This document shows positions 31,151 through 42,411 of a DNA stretch of 64,000 bases, in pieces (the stretch's first letter is position 1; each line of letters opens with the position of its first letter). Source of the stretch: Bufo bufo. Lineage: Eukaryota > Chordata > Amphibia > Anura > Bufonidae. Where the stretch lies: NCBI RefSeq assembly GCF_905171765.1, contig NC_053397.1:118726378-118790377 (forward strand). The letters run 5' to 3'. A program made the translations under genes and the position numbers. Under the pieces are notes generated by a model. That model was not told the origin of the DNA. It saw nothing but the letters and a program-made list of their open reading frames with translations, and ran no database searches.

Positions 31151-33838
31151 AAAAGACAAAGAGGGAGCAGTGGGCAAAAGCAGAACACCCGCCGCCAAGA
31201 GACTCCGCCTGCTACTGACCGCCGCCATCTGGGACCGAGCACCCCAAAGGCAGCTTCAAGGAGTTCCCTGGCATGGCACTTCTTCAAACAATGTGCTGAC
31301 GACAAGACCCGAGTGGTTTGCACGCTGTGCCATCAGAGCCTGAAGCGAGGCATTAACATTCTGAATCTTAGCACAACCTGCATGACCAGGCACCTGCATG
31401 CAAAGCATGAACTGCAGTGGAGTAAACACCTTAAAAACAAGGAAGTCACTCAGGCTCCCCCTGCTCCCTCTTCTGCTGCTGCCGCCTCGGCCTCTTCTGC
31501 TGCTGCCGCCTCGGCCTCTTCCTCCGCCTCTGGAGGAACGTTGGCACCTGCCGCCCAGCAAACATGAGATGTACCACCAACACCACCACCTGCGTCACCA
31601 AGCATCTCAACCATGTCACACGGCAGCGTTCAGCTCTCCATCTCACAAACATTTGAGAGAAAGCGTAAATTCCCACCTAGCCACCCTCGATCCCTGGCCC
31701 TGAATGCCAGCATTTCTAAACTACTGGCCTATGAAATGCTGTCATTCAGGCTGGTGGACACAGACAGCTTCAAACAGCTCATGTCGCTTGCTGTCCCACA
31801 GTATGTTGTTCCCAGCCGGCACTACTTCTCCAAGAGAGCCGTGCCTTCCCTGCACAACCAAGTATCCGATAAAATCAAGTGTGCACTGCGCAACGCCATC
31901 TGTGGCAAGGTCCACCTAACCACAGATACGTGGACCAGTAAGCACGGCCAGGGACACTATATCTTCCTCACTGCACACTGGGTAAATGTAGTGGCGGCTG
32001 GGCCCCAGGCGGAGAGCTGTTTGGGGCACGTGCTTCCGCCGCCAAGGATCGCAGGGCAACATTCTTTGCCTCCTGTTGCCTCCTCCTCCTACTCAGCTTC
32101 CTCCTCCTCTTCTTCCACCTGCTCATCCAGTCAGCCACACGCCTTCACCACCAACTTCAGCACAGCCCGGGGTAAACGTCAGCAGGCCATTCTGACACTC
32201 ATATGTTTGGGGGACAGGCCCCACACCGCACAGGATTTGTGGCGGGGTATAGAACAACAGACCGACGAGTGGTTGCTGCCGGTGAGCCTCAAGCCCGGCC
32301 TGGTGGTGTGCGATAATGGGCGAAATCTCGTTGCAGCTCTGGGACTAGCCGGTTTGACGCACATCCCTTGCCTGGCGCATGTGCTGAATTTGGTGGTGCA
32401 GAAGTTCATTCGCAACTACCCCGACATGTCAGAGCTGCTGCATAAAGTGCGGGCCGTCTGTTCGCGCTTCCGGCGTTCACATCCTGCCGCTGCTCGCCTG
32501 TCTGCGCTACAGCGTAACTTCGGCCTTCCCGCTCACCGCCTCATATGCGACATGCCCACCAGGTGGAACTCCACCTTGCACATATTGGACAGACTGTGCG
32601 AGCAGCAGCAGGCCATAGTGGAGTTTCAGCTGGAGCACGCACGGGTCAGTCGCACTGCGGAACAGCACCACTTCACCACCAATGACTGGGCCTCCATGCG
32701 AGACCTGTGTGCCCTGTTGCGCTGTTTCGAGTACTCCACCAACATGGCCAGTGGCGATGACGCCATTATCAGCGTTACAATACCACTTCTATGTCTCCTT
32801 GAGAAAACACTTAGGGCGATGATGGAAGAGGAGGTGGCCCAGGAGGAGGAGGAGGAAGAGGGGTCATTTTTAGCACTTTCAGGCCAGTCTCTTCGAAGTG
32901 ACTCAATGGGAGGTTTTTTGCAACAGCAGAGGCCAGGTACAAATGTGGCCAGACAGGGCTTACTACTGGAGGACGAGGATGAGGAGGAGGTGGAGGAGGA
33001 TGAGGATGAAGCATGTTCACAGCGGGGTGGCACCCAACGCAGCTCGGGCCCATCACTGGTGCGTGGCTGGGGGGAAACGCAGGACGATGACGATACGCCT
33101 CCCACAGAGGACAGCTTGTCCTTACCCCTGGGCAGCCTGGCACACATGAGCGACTACATGCTGCAGTGCCTGCGCAACGATAGCAGAGTTGCCCACATTT
33201 TAACGTGTGTGGACTACTGGGTTGCCACCCTGCTGGATCCCCGGTACAAAGACAATGTGCCCACCTTACTTCCTGCACTGGAGCGTGATAGGAAGATGCG
33301 CGAGTACAAGCGCACGTTGGTAGACACGCTACTGAGAGCATTCCCAAATGTCACAGGGGAACAAGTGGAAGCCCAAGGCGAAGGCAGAGGAGGAGCAAGA
33401 GGTCGCCAACGCAGCTGTGTCACGGCCAGCTCCTCTGAGGGCAGGGTTAGCATGGCAGAGATGTGGAAAAGTTTTGTCACCACGCCACAGCTAACTGCAC
33501 CACCACCTGATACGGAACGTGTTAGCAGGAGGCAACATTTCAATAACATGGTGGAACAGTACCTGTGCACACCCCTCCACGTACTGACTGATGGTTCGGC
33601 CTTATTCAACTTCTGGGTCTCCAAATTGTCCATGTGGCCAGAGCTAGCCTTTTTTGCCTTGGAGGTGCTGGCCTGCCCGGCGGCCAGCGTTTTGTCTGAA
33701 CGTGTATTCCACACGGCAGGGGGCGTCTTTACAGACAAACGCAGCCGCCTGTCTACAGCCAATGTGGACAAGCTGACGTTCATAAAAATGAACCAGGCAT
33801 GGATCCCACAGGACCTGTCCATCCCTTGTGCAGATTAG
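31151..33838 (+). pseudogene. hAT transposase, BED finger and catalytic/dimerisation part
   Basis: In frame with 24829-25548. A BED-type zinc finger is readable at about 31262-31415 (SLAWHFFKQC, VVCTLCHQ, TTCMTRHLHAKHE), then a Ser/Ala-rich linker, one TGA at 31565-31567, and an open frame to 33838. The catalytic RNase-H-like part shows LTTDTWTSKHGQGHYIFLTA, PCLAHVLNLVVQ and MPTRWNSTLHILDRL. The C-terminal hAT dimerisation motif is LACPAASVLSERVFHTAGG. A Glu/Asp-rich insertion lies near 32825-33010. One nonsense codon and the PLE are the only visible breaks. Confidence 0.9.
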
Positions 33839-34356
33839 ACATTAACTACCTCCCCTTAACCATATATTATTGTACTCCAGGGCACTTCCTCATTCAATCC
33901 TATTTTTATTTTCATTTTACCATTATATTGCGGGGCAACCCAAAGTTGAATGAACCTCTCCTCTGTCTGGGTGCCGGGGCCTAAAAATATCTGACAGTGG
34001 CCTGTTCCAGTTTTGGGTGACGTGAAGCCTGATTCTCTGCTATGACATGAAGCCTGATTCTCTGCTATGGGACCTCTCTCCAATTGATATTGGTTAATTT
34101 TTATTTATTTTATTTTTATTTTTATTCATTTCCCTATCCACATTTGTTTGCAGGGGATTTAACTACATTTTGCTGCCTTTTGCAGCCCTCTAGCCCTTTC
34201 CTGGGTTGTTTTACAGCCTTTTTAGTGCCGAAAAGTTCGGGTCCCCATTGACTTCAATGGGGTTCGGGTTCAGGACGAAGTTCGGGTCGGGTTCGGATCC
34301 CGAACCCGAACATTTCCCTTCTCGAACCCGAACATCCAGGTGTTCGCTCAACTCTA

Positions 34357-34864
34357 GTGAGAAGCTGAAAAAATTCCAAATGGGATAGAATAAAAAAAAA
34401 CAGCACAATTCCGCCACAGTTTTATGGGTTTCGTTTTTGTGGCATTCCCTATTTAGTAAATCTGACCTGTTACCTTCATTATCCTGGCCAGTACTGTTAA
34501 AATAAATACTACATTTACAGTGTCTCTTGTGTTTAACTACTTTAAAAAAAAAATTTTCTTTCAATCTCCATATTCTGACCTCCATAACTTTTCCCACAAA
34601 AAACTTTTCCTGCTCTATAACATGCTGCCTGCAAATTGCGCTGCATTTTGTGGTAACAGGTCATCTTTATCTCTAGGCATCCCTTACATCATAGCAGACA
34701 CTGACCTAATCTATTACTGCAAAGAGCATTAAAAGAAAGCTTCATCTGTAGCGAGACTCACAAATGTGCCTTTTATATGTGCTGTGATATTATTAACCCA
34801 GATCAATAGTTTCAAATGTCCAGCTCACCTGTAATTCCGTCGTGCACGGCAAAAGTTGAAGTCA
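34357..34864. other. Right part of the repeat interrupted by the hAT
   Basis: Starts with the TSD copy (34357-34364) and continues AAATGGGATAGAATAAAA..., with CACAATTCCGCCACAGTTTT and CCATATTCTGACCTCCATAA, the other side of the sequence at about 22920-23102. No gene. The second PLE begins at about 34865. Confidence 0.5.
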
Positions 34865-35565
34865 AACTTGTATAGTCACGTAAAAACAAAGATGATCCGG
34901 CACTGAAGGGTCCTATTTTCGACATTTTTTTATTGCCAAAACTTGGACATATATGGAACAGGACAGGACATAGAGCAGCCTTCTCCCTCTTACTCCCGTT
35001 TACCCGACATGTTTCGAGCCACCTAGGCTGTTAGTCGTGGCCTCAGATGTGTGTGAACTGACCCAGAACTTAATGGCTCACACCTCCCCACCCCAGGTGG
35101 ATAGGTAGGAGGTGTGAAGGGAAAGGGAAAGTGAAGGGGAGAAAAAAAAAAGGGAGGGATAACATGAGCCCAAGTCCCGTCAGTTCAGATACAGCATATC
35201 TGTAACACCTTGTGCGCTTATAGACATGTGTTGACATTTAAATACAAAAACATATACATTGATTCAAAGCATATATAATAATAATAAAATGTGTTTACAT
35301 TGAAAAATGCACACAAATGTATCACCTGCAAATGAAAACAAAAATTGCACATGGGCATAATAAGCAGTGGGTAAGTGTCTAGGAATATAACTTACCCCAA
35401 CCACACCATCAATATAAAACCATGTATGACAATGTAAGGCGAATAGGACCCCTGGACTACAGTATGTCCATGACTACCAAACTGTCATAACATGAAAAAC
35501 GAGGACTGATAAGGCTAGCACAGGGGGAGAAAAATCTAAGTCCCAAAGTACTGCATAAGTATATA

Positions 35566-36504
35566 CAGTACAGACCAAAAGTTTGGACACACCTTCTCAT
35601 TCAAAGAGTTTTCTTTATTTTCATGACTATGAAGGCATCAAAACTATGAATTAACACATGTGGAATTATATACATAACAAACAAGTGTGAAACAACTGAA
35701 AATATGTCATATTCTAGGTTCTTCAAAGTAGCCACCTTTTGCTTTGATTACTGCGTTGCACACTCTTGGCATTCTCTTGATGAGCTTCAAGAGGTAGTCC
35801 CCTGAAATGGTCTTACAACAGTCTTGAAGGAGTTCCCAGAGATGCTTAGCACTTGTTGGCCCTTTTGCCTTCACTCTGCGGTCCAGCTCACCCCAAACCA
35901 TCTCGTTTGGGTTCAGGTCCGGTGACTGTGGAGGCCAGGTCATCTGGCGCAGCACCCCATCACTCTCCTTCATGGTCAAATAGCCCTTACTTTCAAAAGT
36001 TTTCCCAATTTTTTCGGCTGACTGACCTTCATTTCTTAAAGTAATGATGGCCAGCTTCGTTTTTCTTTACTTAGCTGCTTTTTTCTTGCCATAATACAAA
36101 TTCTAACAGTCTATTCAGTAGGACTATCAGCTGTGTACCCACCTGACTTCTCCTCAACTCAACTGATGGTCCCAACCCCATTTATAAGGCAAGAAATCCC
36201 ACTTATTAAACCTGACAGGGCACACCTGTGAAGTGAAAACCATTTCAGGGGACTACCTCTTGAAGCTCATGAAGAGAATGCCAAGAGTGTGCAAAGCAGT
36301 AATCAATGCAAAAGGTGGCTACATTGAAGAACCTAGAATATGACATATTTTGAGTGTTTTCACACTTGTTTGTTATGCATATAATTCTACATGTGTTAAT
36401 TCATAGTTTTGATGCCTTCAGTGTGAATCTACAATTTTCATAGTCATGAAAATAAAGAAAACTCTTTGAATGAGAAGGTGTGTCCAAACTTTTGGTCTGT
36501 ACTG
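35566..36504 (-). mobile_element. Tc1-like internal-deletion derivative
   Basis: TIRs CAGTACAGACCAAAAGTTTG at both ends, with TA at 35564-35565 and 36505-36506. It is 939 bp. The TIRs are long and include a reverse copy of the transposase 3' end. A second copy of this derivative starts at 63417. Confidence 0.9.
35707..36092 (-). pseudogene. Tc1 transposase with internal deletion
   Basis: Starts ATG at 36092 (MARKKQLSKEKR) and runs through part of the N-terminal helix-turn-helix, with a frameshift near 36040. The sequence then jumps directly to the C-terminal catalytic end (TWPPQSPDLNPNEMVWGELD). The first two catalytic Asp regions are deleted, so no active enzyme is possible. Confidence 0.85.
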
Positions 36505-36582
36505 TATACACGTTGTGAACATTTCATATCTTAATTCAACATAAGGCTCCAAATACCATAATTGATAATTAATGATGAATTA

Positions 36583-36933
36583 TTAATATAAATGCATAAT
36601 CTCCTTCCTAAGGTTAAGACCATATGGTGCTCTAGTATTTAACATGAAAATCCAGAAAGCCTCCTGTGCTAATATTTTCTTTCTGAAATTCCCTCCTCTC
36701 TTTGGTTCCTGCACTTTTTCAATGGCAAATGCCTCCAGATCTCTGGTGCTGCGATTATGCCTAGTGATAAAATGGGTAGCTGCATTCGAGACACCTAGTG
36801 ATTGTGGATTTGTAATGTAGTTGAGGTGTTCTCGAAGTCTGGCTTTAAATTCCCAGCATGTACTGCCTATATACATGAGATCACATGTAGTGCATCTGAT
36901 GATGTAAATAACGCCCTGCATTCTGCAGTTCAT
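36583..36933 (-). pseudogene. PLE GIY-YIG endonuclease
   Basis: 116 open codons covering nearly the whole domain: GVIYIIRCTTCDLMYIGST (GIY and YIG elements), FKARLREHLNYI, ATHFITRHN and EAFWIFMLNTRAPYGLN. It ends at 36583. The linker upstream is in another frame, so the protein is broken. Confidence 0.85.
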
Positions 36934-37571
36934 GTAATCTTTGATATGAAAGACTTTGTTATGTAGGGAGTCTTCAAATGTATCAGTGCGGGATATAATC
37001 CTGCAAACCTTACATGGATATCCCCCACAACCAAAAATAAACCTTTTTTATGTAACCATGCATATTTGGTTTGTGTAGCGCCACTACTGAGAAGTGAAGG
37101 GGACAAGAAATTGCCTAGAGTTTTAGACTTTCTGGAAACAATGCAGCAGCCATTTCTGAGTATATCATGCAAAATCTCATCCTCGTATAATATAGGCAAA
37201 CATTTATTAATGGCTTTGCATATCTCCGGAAACTGGCGACTGTAAGTTAAAACTAAGACCGGTCTAAGACCGATTTGGCCTCATCTTTATTTCCCGGAAA
37301 CTTACATCCATCTTTCCTAGCATGTCTTTGCCTGTTCTGAATACGTGTATTACAAGGGGTCTTAAATAATATTTATTTCCTAATTTTTTGATTAACCCGG
37401 TTCTTGGCCCTTATAAGCATCCAATCCGGATAACCGCCAGACTTAACATGATTGCAAATAGTCTCACACTCTTGCATATACGCCTGATCAGAACTGCAAT
37501 TTCTTCTGGATCGTGAGAATTCACCTACTGGAATGGCCTTGATGACATGCAGAGGGTGATGGCTGTTTGCT
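36930..37571 (-). pseudogene. PLE RT-endonuclease linker region
   Basis: Decayed coding sequence with HDILRNGCCIVSRKSKTLGN and LLSSGATQTK near 37060-37160. 37200-37571 has no long frame but continues the same coding region. Several frameshifts. Confidence 0.6.
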
Positions 37572-38045
37572 CTAAGGATAGTGTTCCCTGAGATGGTTTT
37601 TGCGGAGCGTACTAGTGTGAATAATTTGATTGGGAATACCCTGGAGAGTGAGATCCCAAAAATCTATGACAGAGGCATTGACGTGATATGTAAACCGCAA
37701 ATTGTAGGGGTTATTGTTGACATATTCGGCAAAGTCTGGCACGGCAGACACATCGCCCCGCCAAAAATATAAGCAGGTCATCGATGTATCTGCAGTACCA
37801 GACAATCCGGTCCCCAAAAGGATTGTCACAAATGTATATGTATCTTTCTTCCCAATATGCCATAACTAAATTGGCAAGAGAGGGCGAGTATTTGTCCCCC
37901 ATTGAAACGCCTCTTGTCTGGAGAAAAAATTTCCCCTCAAACATAAAGTAGTTATGGGACATTAGGAGCTGAGTGATTTCTGAGACATAATCAATAAATT
38001 CTGCTGTATGCACTGTATATCTGTGAAGGTGGTACTCTAATGCCC
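37572..38045 (-). pseudogene. PLE reverse transcriptase fragment
   Basis: Shows FIDYVSEITQLLMSHNYFMF, TRGVSMGDKYSPSLANLVMA and the catalytic box WYCRYIDDLLIF, then a frameshift near 37740 and NPYNLRFTY, IDFWDLTL. The N-terminal RT is missing: homology stops near 38045. Confidence 0.85.
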
Positions 38046-38395
38046 TAATCTACTGTGATATTATTGGCTAATGTAGGAAAATCTGTAACAAATCTACCCG
38101 AATGGAAGACCGTATAATGTAGGCATCTCCCTGAACCTCAATGACCTGTGCTGTGAGTGCACTGGTGGCCGGTTACTATAATTTCCATTTTTAATCTGCT
38201 GGATGTATACTGAAGCCTAACACAGTTTTTCAATTGTAACTGTATTTATGTGAGGAATTTAGTTTGAACAGCCATATTATACATGTGACAAGCGTATTGT
38301 ACGTCTTGGCAGATAGTGCTGGGTTTGCACTTTGCATTAGAGGACATGATCACAAGCCCCCATAAGGTTACATAATGACAAAGAACTTAAAGCCT
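38046..38395. other. No feature recognised
   Basis: AT-rich sequence without a gene or clear repeat ends. Confidence 0.5.
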
Positions 38396-38704
38396 TTAAA
38401 GGGGTTTGCAGGATTTTAATACTATGGACTATCCTCAGGAAAGGCTATCAATATCTGATCACCGGGGATCTGACACTCTACATTCCTGTTGATCAGGTGT
38501 TTCAGAGTATCTCCAACACTGCAACTGCACACCCCTGTCCATTGTGCTGGGGACAGAGCTGTATGACATCCAGCACAGAGGATACCCCAAAACAGGTGAT
38601 CAGCGGGGGTAGGTTTGCAGGGTGTTGTACCTCCAGCAATCAGATATTGCTGGCCTATTCTGAGGATAGGCCTTCAATAGTATAATCCCTAAAAACCCAT
38701 TTAA
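38396..38704. mobile_element. TTAA MITE
   Basis: TTAA at 38396-38399 and 38701-38704. Terminal blocks GGGGTTTGCAGGATTTTAAT and CTATTCTGAGGATAGGCC are partly inverted copies of each other. 309 bp, no coding sequence. Its right TTAA is also the left TTAA of the next element. Confidence 0.7.
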
Positions 38705-39103
38705 AGGATCACTAAACCCAGATTCCAAGTGAAAAATATAAATAATGTCTGGGCTTTCTTGTTCCTTTTCTGTCCTGTGTCACATTTGCAAAACTTGAAA
38801 AATAATCTAGAAAAGTAGTGCATTGTTCCCTTAGGCAGCAGCCATGACTTTCTCCCTCCCTCTTCCCCCTCTGAGGCTAGTGCTCGTAAACCAGAAAGTT
38901 TAGGAGGAGGGGGCTGGGTTTAGGTTGAATACCTTTTCTTTACTCAGGTCATTTTGTTGGACGGAATCTCTTAAATTACCAGTAGTATTAAATATTTACA
39001 GTGACAGTACCATCAGTATAAGGCATTTTTGTGGTAGAAGCAATCATACTGTTATACATACCAGGACATAAACACTATACATATACCACTATGCACACAT
39101 ATA

Positions 39104-40226
39104 TACCACATTTTTGAACTATAAGACACATCCACGATTTAGAGGAGAAAAATAAGAAAATATTCTCATCAGACCCCAAAATTTGATCTCCAAGCTCCAT
39201 CTGCCTCAGATCAGACCCCTTAACTTCATCAGCCTCAAATCAGACCCTCATCAGACCTCCCTAGTCTCCATCAGCCCTAGATCAGATCTCCATCAGCCTC
39301 AGATGAGACCCCCATTTGCCTTAGCTCAGTCCCCCATCAACCTCAGCTCAGACCCCCATCCAGGGCCTTGAAATTTAGAATAAAACGTAACTTTTATTTA
39401 CATGATAAAAATAAAAAAAAACTCCATGGTGTCCTCAGGAGGACGCGTTTCTGCCTTCTTCTGGAGAGTGTCCTCACTAAGGCTTGATCACGATCTGCGA
39501 AAAAACGCATCCCCCCGAGGACATAATGGAGTTGTTATTTTTTCAATCATGTAAAATTGAATGAAAATTCAATTAAAGGTTACGTTTTATTCTGAATTCC
39601 TAGGCGCTGGATCCACTGAAAATGTGTTATTAAAGCCCCATCAGCCTCAACTTAGACCCCCATCAGACTTCAGATCGGACCCCTGCATCAGTCTCATATC
39701 AGACCCCTGCATCAGTCTCATATCGGACCCCTGCATCAACCTCAGATCGGACACCTCCATCAGCCTCAGATCGGACCCCTCCATCAGCCTCAGATCGGAC
39801 CCCTCCATCAGCCTCAGATCGGACCCCTCCATCAGCCTCAGATCGGACCCCTTCATCAGCCTCAGATCGGACCCCTTCATCAGCCTCAGATCGGACCCCT
39901 TCATCAGCCTCAGATCGGACCCCTCCATCAGCCTCAGATCGGACCCCTCCATCAGCCTCAGATTGGATACCATCAAACCTCAGATCTGAAATTTAAAAAA
40001 ATAACCTTACCTCTCCTGCTCCGGACAGCACTGCCAATCTGCAGATACACTCACCCTCCCCACCCTCCCTGGTCTTCTAATGGTTCATGCTTCACTGTGA
40101 CCTGACGTCGCACAGCGTCAGGTCATAGTGCGCGCCTGCGTTACACTACGTCCTGCCCCTGTACGCAGTCAGGACCGAGTGCAGAGCTATGGGGGGAGTG
40201 TGTCTTCTAGTCCATAAAATATGGTA
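39104..40226. mobile_element. TIR element carrying a 24-bp minisatellite
   Basis: Left end TACCACATTTTTGAACTATA and right end complement of TACCATATTTTATGGACTAG, so a TIR of about 25 bp with a probable TA flank. Inside is another inverted-repeat insert at about 39360-39611 (CCAGGGCCTTGAAATTTAGA at the left, its complement at the right). Superfamily not resolved. Confidence 0.55.
39640..39975. repeat. 24-bp minisatellite
   Basis: About 13 copies of a 24-bp unit, CCTCAGATCGGACCCC plus CTCCATCAG variants. Because 24 is a multiple of three, an eight-residue repeat (SISLRSDP) appears on one strand and RLMEGSDL on the other; neither is a gene. Confidence 0.9.
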
Positions 40227-41140
40227 GCATCAAGACAAAAATGCTATATAGACAATGGTACGGTAGATCTGCCTAGCTATGCAGTGATAATTCCCCCTTT
40301 CATGTAAATGTATAATTAGGCAGATTTACCCTTCAGAGTCATCGGAAAGATGTGAAATGACCAATATGAAGCTATACTACAGTATATATTCACTGTTGTT
40401 CCAATACTTTGTGGCAAACACACAATGTATCAGCAGCATGGGGTATTTTATATAACCATTATGCCCCAATCACTGACCCACAAAGATTGTTATCCAACTT
40501 TCCTAGACTGCAGAATGCCAAATGTGCTTATTTATACATTGATATATTCCCAAATATCATACTGTAAAATACGTAGTCAGATTTGCAGTCCAGGAGCCTG
40601 GTAAAGCTGAGTAAGAATCCCTGTGATGACAAATGACAATGACAAATCCATTATGCTGTAGAAGAGCTAGGCATATTTACCATTCAGGGTCCCGGGAAAA
40701 ATGAGTAACAAACAATGTGGAGCTGTATTAGGGACTGCTAAATTCAATCCCCCTCTTTGCTCCTAAATTCTTCAATTGCTAGGCAGATTTGCCTTTTAGT
40801 GTCCTGGGATAGCTGCATAGCAAAGTATGCAGAGCCGTAATAGAGATCTGCTGACTACTTCATCAAACTAGATAAATCCATCTTCTTACTACCCAGCTGA
40901 TTCATAACCTGCTTTCCTGGGACATCGAAAGGCAAATCTGGCAATCTATGACACAATGTGGTAGTCTAGGTAGTTACAGTATTCATCAGATCTCTATTAC
41001 AACTCCATGTAGTTTACTACCCAGCTTTCCCAGCACCCGAAAGGGAAATCTGCTAAACTATGGCACAATTTGGAAGAGAGACTTGAGATTTATCTAGGTA
41101 GTTACAATGTTCCTGTACAGCGTTTAGTGTTCCTTTAAGG

Positions 41141-42060
41141 CAGCGGTGGGGAACCATTTTGCTGCCAAGGGCCATTTGGATATTTGTAACATCATTCGGG
41201 GGCCATACAAAATTCTCAATAAAATTTTTTTACTGCTGTATTTGGTCAAACATATAATTGACTTAGGGATAAGTTACAGAAATTGCACTTCAATTAAAAT
41301 AATCTAGAGGGCTGTATTTTTGCAGCACAAAATAGCGCCTGCACTATATATATACAGTATATTATATACAATACAGGCGCCATATTGACCACACATAGCA
41401 GTCTAATTTTTAAGTTCAGAATGTTACTTATTTGACATTAATGGCAGGAAGCTAAACCCAGGGGGTCCAGAGAGGGGTTCACCCAGCTTTCACTCTCCCT
41501 GCCTCTTTCTTCGCAACTGTCCCTGCCTTTGTCCCTTTCTCAGCAAAATATCTGCCCCCACCTCCATCAGCCTGAAATCAGCCTCCTATCAGACCCCCCA
41601 GGCCTACATCAGCCTCAGATCAGACTCCCATCAGACCTCTAAGCCTCAGATTAGACCCCAATCAGACCCTTCCTAGCTTCAGATCAGACTCCCATCAGAC
41701 CCCCAGCCTCAGACCAGACCCGGATCAGACGCCCAGCCTCAGATCAGCCCCCATCAGACCCCCCTGGGTCAGATCAGCCCCTATAAGACCCCCCAGCCTC
41801 AGATCAGACCTTCATAATACCCTCCCTAGCCTCAGATCAGCCCCCATCAGACCCTCCCCAGCCTCAGATCAGCCCCCATCAGCCCCCCTAGTCTCAGATC
41901 AGACCCCTATCAAACCCCAGCCTCAGATCAGACACCCCCAGCCTCAGATCAGACCCTCCCAAGCCTCAGATCAGACCCCCATCAGACCCTCCCCACCCTC
42001 CTTTAGCCTCAGATCAGCCCCAATCAGACATCAGATCAGATACTGTATTTAAGATAAACA
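41141..42060. mobile_element. hAT-like element, partial, with TCAGACCCC repeats
   Basis: Left terminus CAGCGGTGGGGAACC resembles hAT termini. 41540-42050 is an irregular array of CCTCAGATCAGACCCC-like units related to those at 39.6 and 61 kb. The right terminus was not found; another element begins near 42100. Confidence 0.5.
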
Positions 42061-42411
42061 AATAAACTTACCTCTCCAGCTCCGTACGGCGCTGCCTCTT
42101 ACCTCTCCTTCTCCTAGGCTGCAGCGCTGGCCAATCGCAGTGCACAGCTCACAGCCTGGGAGGTTTTTTTCTCCCAGGCTGTGAGCTGTGCGCTGCGATT
42201 GGCCAGCGCTGCAGCCTAGGAGAAGGAGATGCCCACAGGACAAGGGAAGACCCGCCTACTATAACTTAAGGAGCAAAGGTACCGGAGCCTATAACGGGAG
42301 AACGGAGCGGCGCCCGGGGATAATAGTAAGTGCAGTGAGATCCCCAGGCGCCGCTCTATATGGCAGCATACTCAGTTCACATAGTTTATACAAGTGAAAG
42401 GTCCTCTTTAA
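42061..42411. mobile_element. Partial foldback TTAA element
   Basis: Related to the complete copy at 48335-48792: it has the GGCCAATCGCAGTGCACAGC inverted repeat around 42130-42210 and ends AAAGGTCCTCTTTAA (TTAA 42408-42411). The left terminus is missing. Confidence 0.65.

Larger units (their letters stand above)
23103..34356 (+). mobile_element. Large hAT transposon, 11.25 kb including nested insertions
   Basis: Ends are TAGGGATGAGCGAAC and the complement of TAGAGTTGAGCGAAC, with exact 8-bp TSD GTGAGAAG at 23095-23102 and 34357-34364. Inside: a 5' non-coding part with two tandem arrays, a transposase gene split by a PLE (25549-31150), and a 3' part of GAACCCGAAC-type inverted repeats. Without the PLE the element is about 5.65 kb. 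Confidence 0.93.
34865..38045 (-). mobile_element. Penelope-like element, 5'-truncated, minus strand
   Basis: Minus-strand order is RT (truncated at about 38045), linker, GIY-YIG endonuclease (to 36583), then a 3' region to about 34865. A Tc1 deletion derivative (35566-36504) interrupts the 3' region. It belongs to another PLE lineage than the copy at 25.5 kb (YIDDLLIF, GVSMGDKYSPSLANL). The minus-strand sequence GAAACATGTCGGG near 34992-35014 resembles the right half of a hammerhead motif. Confidence 0.8.
38701..41138. mobile_element. TTAA element with nested minisatellite element
   Basis: Left end TTAAAGGATCACTAAACCC and right end complement of TTAAAGGAACACTAAACGC (TTAA 41135-41138). 2.4 kb, non-coding. 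It contains the element at 39104-40226. Confidence 0.65.

Noticed and set aside
32626..33822. Minus-strand open frames of 170-200 codons
   Set aside because: Shadows of the hAT transposase on the plus strand, driven by its GC-rich and Glu/Asp-rich codons.
31151..33838. Domesticated host ZBED-type gene
   Set aside because: TIRs, TSD, an in-frame stop and the upstream exon-less frame show an ordinary transposon copy, not an exapted gene.
34980..35050. Third hammerhead-like motif on the minus strand of the second PLE
   Set aside because: GAAACATGTC is present, but the core reads CTGAGGC rather than CUGANGA and the flanks do not pair as stem I. At most a decayed relic.
39561..39989. 143-codon frame encoding SISLRSDP repeats
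   Set aside because: A 24-bp minisatellite read through in frame; the opposite strand is equally open.
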